Shown in pieces: positions 58,767 to 64,000 of a stretch of 64,000 nt of DNA (its first letter is position 1; each line of letters starts with the position of its first letter). The notes below the pieces were generated by a model. It was not told the origin of the DNA. It saw only the letters and a list, made by a program, of their open reading frames with translations, and ran no database searches. The stretch covers positions 62,001 through 126,000 of the forward strand of contig NZ_LVWI01000114.1 of the NCBI RefSeq assembly GCF_001909055.1. Reading direction: 5' to 3'. This DNA comes from Paenibacillus helianthi. Lineage in GTDB: Bacteria > Bacillota > Bacilli > Paenibacillales > Paenibacillaceae. A program made the translations under genes and the position numbers.

Positions 58767-59903
58767 ATGTTAAAAACAGATTACAGTCCGTTGCTTGAAT
58801 CATTCCAGTTCGCAAGCGGGATTTCGTTGAAAAACCGCGTAGTAATGGCACCTATGACCAACTTCTCCTCGAATGAGGATGGGACGGTATCCGGACCGGA
58901 GCTTGATTATTACATCCGCCGCTCCAAAGGAGCAGGAATGGTGATTACCGCCTGTGTATACGTATCGCGTGGAGGCAAGGGATTCGCAGGTGAGTTCGGT
59001 GCTGACCGTGATGAGCTGATTCCCAGCCTGCGTCAGCTGGCTGAAGCCATAAAGGGTGAGGGCGCAAAGGCGGTTCTGCAGATTTTCCACGGCGGACGCC
59101 AATGCCCGCCGGCGCAGCTGCCTGACGGACAGCCCGTCAGCGCAAGCAATGTGCCGTCAGAGCTTCCCGGCGGCGGACATGGACCTGTTCCCCGTGCGCT
59201 GACCGATGAAGAAATTGAAGGGATCATCGCCGACTTTGGTGCGGCTACCCGCCGTGCGATTGAAGCCGGATTTGACGGTGTGGAGATTCATGGAGCAAAT
59301 GGTTATCTGCTGCAGCAGTTCTTCTCTCCGCATTCCAACACGCGTGAAGACCGCTGGGGCGGAGATGTGCAGAAACGCCTGGCCTTCCCGCTGGCCGTTC
59401 TGCGCGCAGTAAAAAGTGCAGTGAACGAACATGCATCATCGCCGTTTCTTGTCGGCTACCGCTTTTCTCCTGAGGAACCGGAGACGCCTGGAATTACAAT
59501 GGCCGAATCCTTCGTACTGATCGATGCGCTGAAGGAAGAAGGGCTGGATTATCTCCATGCCTCGCTGCAGGAACTCTGGTCGCTGCCGCGGCGCGGAACC
59601 GAAGACAGCCGCCCGCGGATTGAACAGATCGTTGACCGCGCGGGCAGCGGACTGCCGGTGATTGGCGTCGGTTCGCTCTACAGCGCAGATGATGCGCTGA
59701 AGGGCCTGACTAGCGGAATCCGTCTGGTGGCGCTGGGCCGTCCGCTGCTGATTGAACCGGACTGGGTGCAGAAGGTTGCTGAAGGCCGTGCCGATGAGAT
59801 CCGTACGGAGCTGGACACTGCTGCACAGAGCACACTTGTCATCCCCGATCCGCTGTGGGGTGCTCTGACCCATACTCCTGGCTGGATTCCAGTGAAGTCT
59901 TAA
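58767..59903 (+). CDS. NADH:flavin oxidoreductase (Old Yellow Enzyme, YqjM-like)
   Basis: A 378-residue FMN-dependent ene-reductase: NRVVMAPMTNFSSNEDG near the FMN site, VLQIFHGGRQC, VEIHGANGYLLQQFFSPHSN with the conserved His/Asn, and GIRLVALGRPLLIEPDW at the phosphate-binding end. There is no C-terminal iron-sulfur domain, so it is a simple OYE that reduces activated C=C bonds of quinones or enones. GGAGGG precedes ATG 58767. It is preceded by hxlR and an HxlR-type element, so electrophile-responsive control is plausible. Confidence 0.93.
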   Translation: MLKTDYSPLLESFQFASGISLKNRVVMAPMTNFSSNEDGTVSGPELDYYIRRSKGAGMVITACVYVSRGGKGFAGEFGADRDELIPSLRQLAEAIKGEGAKAVLQIFHGGRQCPPAQLPDGQPVSASNVPSELPGGGHGPVPRALTDEEIEGIIADFGAATRRAIEAGFDGVEIHGANGYLLQQFFSPHSNTREDRWGGDVQKRLAFPLAVLRAVKSAVNEHASSPFLVGYRFSPEEPETPGITMAESFVLIDALKEEGLDYLHASLQELWSLPRRGTEDSRPRIEQIVDRAGSGLPVIGVGSLYSADDALKGLTSGIRLVALGRPLLIEPDWVQKVAEGRADEIRTELDTAAQSTLVIPDPLWGALTHTPGWIPVKS

Positions 59904-59936
59904 GAAGACCGCCAGCTTAATGAAATATGCTGTTCA

Positions 59937-59978
59937 TAACCTCTCGCTGCTGCTTCATCAGGGCAGTGAGAGGTTATT
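59937..59978 (+). terminator. Terminator after OYE gene
   Basis: ATAACCTCTCGCTG pairs with CAGTGAGAGGTTAT, one mismatch, followed by TTGCG. Confidence 0.75.
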
Positions 59979-60057
59979 TGCGTAGATTCCAAGGGATGTG
60001 TGATACAATCATATTTATTGGCGATATACATAATTTGGGCAAAGGGGATCACACCTA

Positions 60058-60498
60058 ATGAATGTACAGCGGAGCAGCGGAGCATCTACTTCAAATGAAT
60101 ACCCGGAATCCCTTCAGAGCACGCTTGAACTGATCAGCGGGAAGTGGAAGGGGATTCTTCTCTATCATCTAATCAGCGGAACTAAGCGATTCAACGAAAT
60201 CCGCAGGCTCTGCCCGGACATCACCCAGCGGATGCTGACTCTTCAGCTCAGAGACATGGAGCGTGCAGGACTTGTTCATCGAAAGGTGTATCCGCAGGCC
60301 CCGCGGAAGGTGGAATACTCCTTGACGGAATGTGGCCGAGGCCTGGAGACAGCCCTTCTAAATATCAAAAGCTGGGGTGAAACTTACCGCCAGGAACTCT
60401 TCAGGGAGCATCCCGGGCTGACTGAATTGCCAGCCTCTGCTTCTCCGGCTGCAGAACCGCAGGCAGAGCCTAAACAAATATCCCCGGCTAGGAGCTAA
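60058..60498 (+). CDS. HxlR family regulator
   Basis: A 146-residue protein with the HxlR core (LQSTLELISGKWKGILLYHL, IRRLCPDITQRMLTLQLRDM, APRKVEYSLTECG) and an extra Ala/Pro/Glu-rich C-terminal tail of about 25 residues. No N-terminal sensing cysteine. AAAGGGGAT precedes the ATG. It follows the OYE gene on the same strand after a terminator and may regulate it, though the HxlR at 58217 is a competitor for that role. Confidence 0.88.
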   Translation: MNVQRSSGASTSNEYPESLQSTLELISGKWKGILLYHLISGTKRFNEIRRLCPDITQRMLTLQLRDMERAGLVHRKVYPQAPRKVEYSLTECGRGLETALLNIKSWGETYRQELFREHPGLTELPASASPAAEPQAEPKQISPARS

Positions 60499-60517
60499 TG
60501 CTCCTGCCGGGGATATT
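60477..60517. terminator. Bidirectional terminator
   Basis: AATATCCCCGGC-AGGAGC pairs with GCTCCT-GCCGGGGATATT across a 4-base loop, between the convergent regulator and pepT. The 5' arm overlaps the regulator's last codons. Confidence 0.9.
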
Positions 60518-60557
60518 GTTACATATAAGGGGGTGTGTACCCACTGCACCTAAGCCG

Positions 60558-61790
60558 TTAGGCCTTCTGCTCAGTCAGCTTGGCGATCTCGACAATGACC
60601 TGCACGGCCTTTAGCATTACATCCACGGAGGCATACTCGAATTTTCCATGGAAATTCTCGCCACCAGTGAAAATATTCGGTGTCGGCAGCCCCATATACG
60701 ACAGCTGCGAACCGTCGGTGCCACCGCGGATCGGGCGGATCACTGGAGTAATACCAAGGTTCTCCATAGCTTCCTGGGCGATATCGACAATATGCCGCAC
60801 TGGCTCGATTTTTTCACGCATATTATAATATTGATCCTTCATTTCCAGAACTACATTCTCTGCTCCGTAGGTAGACTGAAATTCCTCAACAATCGCTGCG
60901 ATATACGCCTTGCGGTTCTCGAAGGCCTCTCGGTCAAAGTCACGGATGATATACTGCAGCTTGCTGTGCTCCGCTGTACCCGACATGGAGATCAAATGGT
61001 AAAAGCCCTCATAGCCCTCAGTGAATTCCGGCGCTTCGCCGGATGGCAGTCGGAGGTGGAACGCCATGGCGATTTTGGACGAATGAATCATCTTGCCTTT
61101 GGCAGTTCCGGGATGCACGTTTACACCGTGGAAGCTGATTTTGACACCGGCAGCATTGAAGCTTTCGTATTCCAATTCCCCGAGCGGTCCACCGTCCACC
61201 GTATAGGCATGGGAAGCCCCGAAGCGCGCAACATCGAATTTATGCGGCCCGCGTCCAATTTCCTCATCAGGGGTAAAAGCCACTCTGATCTTGCCATGCT
61301 TGATTTCCGGATGCTCCAGCAGGTAGGCCATGGCGGTCATAATCTCAGCGATTCCCGCTTTATTGTCTGCCCCCAGCAGGGTGGTGCCATCGGTTGTGAT
61401 CAGCGTGTGGCCTTTGTATTCAGGCAGCTCCGGGAAGCTCTGCGTGGAGAGCACAACGCCCAATGCTTCATTCAGGACAATATCCTTGCCATCGTAGTTC
61501 TCGATAATCTGCGGCTTCACACCCGCTCCGGTGAAATCAGTCGCAGTATCCAGATGTGCCAGGAAACCGATTGTGGGAACTTGCTTTTGGGTGTTGGCAG
61601 GCAGGGTAGCCATGACATAGGCATGCTCGTCCACTGTAACCTCCACAAGTCCCAGCTCCTGAAGCTCTGCTACCAGCTTGTGGGCCAGGTCCATCTGCCC
61701 CGGTGTGGAAGGACAGGCTTCATTGTCATCATTCGATTGGGTATCCATTTGGGCATACGAAACAAACCGTTCGATCAGCTTTTCTTTCAT
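60558..61790 (-). CDS. pepT: Peptidase T (tripeptide aminopeptidase)
   Basis: A 410-residue M20B metallopeptidase that removes the N-terminal residue from tripeptides in the cytoplasm. Zinc ligands are visible in [37 protein letters not shown] (catalytic Glu pair) and [29 protein letters not shown] is the dimerisation-domain signature, and [20 protein letters not shown] the C-terminal one. GAGGAGATG precedes the ATG. Full length for the family. Confidence 0.96.
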   Translation of the reverse strand: MKEKLIERFVSYAQMDTQSNDDNEACPSTPGQMDLAHKLVAELQELGLVEVTVDEHAYVMATLPANTQKQVPTIGFLAHLDTATDFTGAGVKPQIIENYDGKDIVLNEALGVVLSTQSFPELPEYKGHTLITTDGTTLLGADNKAGIAEIMTAMAYLLEHPEIKHGKIRVAFTPDEEIGRGPHKFDVARFGASHAYTVDGGPLGELEYESFNAAGVKISFHGVNVHPGTAKGKMIHSSKIAMAFHLRLPSGEAPEFTEGYEGFYHLISMSGTAEHSKLQYIIRDFDREAFENRKAYIAAIVEEFQSTYGAENVVLEMKDQYYNMREKIEPVRHIVDIAQEAMENLGITPVIRPIRGGTDGSQLSYMGLPTPNIFTGGENFHGKFEYASVDVMLKAVQVIVEIAKLTEQKA

Positions 61791-61849
61791 TAACAGGTCA
61801 TCTCCTCTATCTCATCGTATATCTATAGTATCACTTTCCATACAATGTC

Positions 61850-62521
61850 TCATCCCTTGTCGCCAGATGGGGAAACCGGCTCTTTGCGGAGCAGAGTGGC
61901 TGAGAGCAGATAGCGGTCTGGTGCCGGGCCGATATAGGTAAACGGATAGCAGGTAATCAGAGTAAGCACTGCTTCGCTGTTCTGCTGCTTGATTACACCT
62001 CTTGCGTCACCGTCTACAATCGTACTGCCGGTAATGCTGTAAATGAATTTTCCGCCCACAGTTTCAACCTCGATTAGATCACCCTTCTTCAAAGTGCCTA
62101 GCCCCCGGAACACCGTGTCACGATGGCCGGCCACCACACTGTTGCCCAATGTACCGGGCGGGGCGCTCCCTATATCATGCCCAGCCCCTTTTTTAAGCTG
62201 TGGCCGCTGCGTGCCTTCCAGAATGGCAATCCGTTTATCCAGTTTGGGCAGATAGATCTCTCCGATAATTTCGCCCTTCTTGTAGATGGGTTTTGAGGTG
62301 CTTTTTGTTTCCGATGGACTGATCATGCCGTCAGGCAGGGGTGTTTCATCATTGGACTGGGATATAATGGGAGCTTCCTCCCTCTTTTTCTCCCATTCCT
62401 GCAGTGCCTGGCGAGCCTCGGCGGGGGCCCGGAAGATTTGGAAGGCCGAATAGAGCATGATACACAAAGAGAGTACGAAGATCAGCTTCACGGCAATGGC
62501 CAGCCCCGAATGCTTCTTCAT
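61850..62521 (-). CDS. srtD: Class D sortase
   Basis: A 223-residue transpeptidase with an N-terminal membrane anchor (LAIAVKLIFVLSLCIMLYSA) and a sortase domain from about residue 85 (GEIIGEIYLPKLDKRIAILEG). Catalytic residues: His in VVAGHRDT, Cys in LTLITCYPF and Arg in PDRYLLSATL. It links surface proteins to the cell wall. The gene for its likely substrate, an LPDTA protein, lies 31 bases upstream on the same strand, making a dedicated pair. GGAGGCGAG precedes the ATG. Confidence 0.92.
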   Translation of the reverse strand: MKKHSGLAIAVKLIFVLSLCIMLYSAFQIFRAPAEARQALQEWEKKREEAPIISQSNDETPLPDGMISPSETKSTSKPIYKKGEIIGEIYLPKLDKRIAILEGTQRPQLKKGAGHDIGSAPPGTLGNSVVAGHRDTVFRGLGTLKKGDLIEVETVGGKFIYSITGSTIVDGDARGVIKQQNSEAVLTLITCYPFTYIGPAPDRYLLSATLLRKEPVSPSGDKG

Positions 62522-62552
62522 ACTCTCGCCTCCAGCCTGTGTTGAAATGGGT

Positions 62553-63656
62553 TTACTTCTTCGAGCTTAGTCTACGTAAGATAATTATGCTCACAATTGC
62601 TACCGCCAAGCTGATCAGAATCAGGTTATACCAGGGTTCTGCAGTGTCCGGCAGCTTCCCGCCGCCGTCGGGTCCCCCGAGCGGAAGCTCATCATCCCCT
62701 AGTGTCACTCCAGGATCCGGTGATGATGTTGCTTCATTGCCGGTTCCTGTATTGCCGGTTCCCGGTGAAGCCGATGGTGGACTTCCGCTGCTGCTGTTAT
62801 TGCCGCCCAGTGGAACCGGCGGGTCGGTGACCGTAGCTTCATTTAAACCCGGTGAAGCTGTTGCTGCAGATGAAGCAGCAGGTGTAACGATTGTTCCCGG
62901 CACCGAGCTGGCGGTTGGCGCAGCGGTCGGACCGTCTGTCGGATTCGGAGTAGCAGAAGCCGAAGGTGTGGCACTAGGCGCAGCCGACGGATTCGGAGTA
63001 GCAGAAGCTGAAGGCGTGGCGCTAGGCGCAGCCGACGGATTCGGAGTAGCAGAAGCCGAAGGTGTAGCACTAGGCGCAGCCGACGGATTCGGAGTAGCAG
63101 AAGCTGAAGGTGTGGCACTAGATGCAGCCGACGGATTCGGAGTAGCAGAAGCCGAAGGTGTGGCACTAGGCGTAGCCGAAGGATTCGGCTCACCGGAAGC
63201 GGAGAATATAAAGGCTACACTGGTTGTTTTCGCCTGATATTCATTACCGGCCTCATACGGAAAAGTTACATCCATTTGAATGGCCTCTTGGGCTCCACCA
63301 GACAGTGTTCCTACTGCCACCCGCCCCTCCGCCTCGCTCATTACCCCGGAATAGAGGATGACTCCCTCTTTTTGCAGGGTCATTTGCAGGATATTGTACA
63401 ATTCCTTGTCCCCGGACATAAATTTGAAGTCTACATAGTAATTGAATGGCTCATTACCTTCATTAATCACGGTATAGTCAGAGGAGGTGACATCCCCCGG
63501 CTGCATATTGTTCATCTTCGCCATACTGGTTGTGTGTGAATTCACTGTAAGCTTTATCGTGTCCTCTGCACTTGCGCCCCCGGCATGCCAGACAACCCCG
63601 GCCAGAACGATCAGAATATAGACGCCAATAATTGCCCTGTGGTATTTTCTCTTCAC
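62553..63656 (-). CDS. Cell-wall-anchored surface protein with LPDTA signal and Pro/Ser/Ala repeats
   Basis: A 367-residue exported protein: signal peptide (IIGVYILIVLAGVVWHAGG), a folded domain of about 110 residues (DTIKLTVNSHTTSMAKMNNM, then NEGNEPFNYYVDFKF), five 16-residue repeats of the type SATPSASATPNPSAAP, a further low-complexity Pro/Ser/Thr spacer, and a sorting signal: LPDTA, then LILISLAVAIVSIIIL and a basic tail. LPDTA is close to the LPNTA motif used by class D sortases. The repeats probably form an extended wall-spanning stalk. GTG start with AAAGGAG upstream. Confidence 0.88.
   Translation of the reverse strand: MKRKYHRAIIGVYILIVLAGVVWHAGGASAEDTIKLTVNSHTTSMAKMNNMQPGDVTSSDYTVINEGNEPFNYYVDFKFMSGDKELYNILQMTLQKEGVILYSGVMSEAEGRVAVGTLSGGAQEAIQMDVTFPYEAGNEYQAKTTSVAFIFSASGEPNPSATPSATPSASATPNPSAASSATPSASATPNPSAAPSATPSASATPNPSAAPSATPSASATPNPSAAPSATPSASATPNPTDGPTAAPTASSVPGTIVTPAASSAATASPGLNEATVTDPPVPLGGNNSSSGSPPSASPGTGNTGTGNEATSSPDPGVTLGDDELPLGGPDGGGKLPDTAEPWYNLILISLAVAIVSIIILRRLSSKK
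62941..63180 (-). repeat. Five 48-bp coding tandem repeats
   Basis: GGATTCGGAGTAGCAGAAG recurs at 62941, 62989, 63037, 63085 and 63133, with a partial copy at 63181. The units differ by a few synonymous or Ala/Ser-changing bases. They encode the stalk of the LPDTA protein. Confidence 0.95.
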
Positions 63657-64000
63657 TTGCCCGCTCCTTTCTTTCTGGAAGCTCAGCCTTGCTACCCGCA
63701 GACATTCGGCATAAACTCCGCTTTATTCTCACTATTTGCATATACCTTGTCGAAAAGAGTGGTTTTTTGAAGAACCACTACATGTATAAAGCGATAAAGG
63801 GAAGTGTCTAGGTTGTTAAGGAATTATGTATGTTCGTTATAACGAATAATATCAGTATAATCAAAATTTCAGATAAGTAAAAACGGGAATTAGGATGTAT
63901 ATTGGTCTTATAGGATCAAAAGTTAGGATAAATAGATGAATATTTAAAGATAGCTTCCGATTTCTGTTTATTTCTCTGGATTAAAGAATATTTGTGTTTT
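63657..64000. other. AT-rich upstream region of surface protein operon
   Basis: No convincing gene. It holds the ribosome-binding site of the LPDTA gene, a hairpin AGTGGTT/AACCACT (63759-63780), and a perfect 14-bp palindrome TTCGTTATAACGAA (63833-63846) that could be an operator. The last 150 bases are very AT-rich. Confidence 0.5.

Noticed and set aside
62941-63180. Regularly spaced 48-bp repeats as a CRISPR-like array
   Set aside because: The repeats are in frame, contiguous without spacers, and encode Ser/Ala/Pro repeats of a surface protein; no cas genes are nearby.
1-64000. Prophage, transposon or plasmid segment
   Set aside because: No integrase, transposase, phage structural gene, terminal repeats or tRNA attachment site seen; gene content is typical chromosomal accessory and core mix.

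Overview
The window looks like a chromosomal segment of a Paenibacillus-type Firmicute. Ribosome-binding sites are strong (GGAGG class), TTG and GTG starts are common, and many gene pairs are separated by long GC-rich hairpins. The gene set points the same way: bacterial NO synthase, YesM/YesN-type two-component pair, SLH-domain protein, class D sortase, hxlAB, a YdaJKLMN-like polysaccharide operon and a YdjO-type cold-inducible protein. I see no rRNA, tRNA, CRISPR array, transposase or prophage.

Layout. 1-10 kb: end of an EcsC protein, ABM monooxygenase, NO synthase, Bax-inhibitor-type membrane protein, a TetR/epimerase pair with shared operator-like motifs, a GIY-YIG protein, a coiled-coil protein with a membrane polysaccharide deacetylase, and RlmN. 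10-22 kb: an ATP-grasp/esterase operon, a MarR/MFS efflux unit, an exported FAD oxidoreductase, GreA, an SDR lacking its catalytic Tyr and Lys, HxlR-family regulators, transporters and an aldo-keto reductase. 22.8-25.1 kb: xpt-pbuX behind what reads as a tandem guanine plus ykkC-class (probably PRPP) riboswitch with one terminator.

26.7-30.9 kb is the most intriguing block: six tightly packed genes for a small protein, a membrane-anchored Gly/Ser-rich protein, a glutathionylspermidine-synthase-like ATP-grasp enzyme, a lipoprotein, a DUF350 membrane protein and a K+ channel with a TrkA-N domain. 31.1-39.7 kb is an exopolysaccharide synthase operon (GH8-like lipoprotein, polytopic protein, DUF2334 protein, GT2 synthase, BcsB-like protein). 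It ends in a degenerate GGDEF receptor that keeps the c-di-GMP I-site spacing, and a separate, apparently active diguanylate cyclase lies 1 kb further on. A non-coding stretch between them ends in an orphan terminator.

42-64 kb: a stalk-domain protein, hydrolases, cold-shock genes, a YesM/YesN pair with an orphan sugar-binding protein behind a cre-like site, a methyltransferase, a MATE transporter, and the formaldehyde-fixing hxlAB operon. Next comes a decayed polysaccharide-utilisation patch: a twice-frameshifted heparinase II/III gene and a frameshifted permease fused to the tail of a solute-binding protein. The likely hxlR gene lies beyond this patch, then an Old Yellow Enzyme, another HxlR regulator, pepT, and a sortase D/LPDTA surface-protein pair. 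HxlR-like sequence elements recur at several promoters, including an identical 15-mer upstream of hxlA and upstream of an HxlR-family gene 36 kb away.
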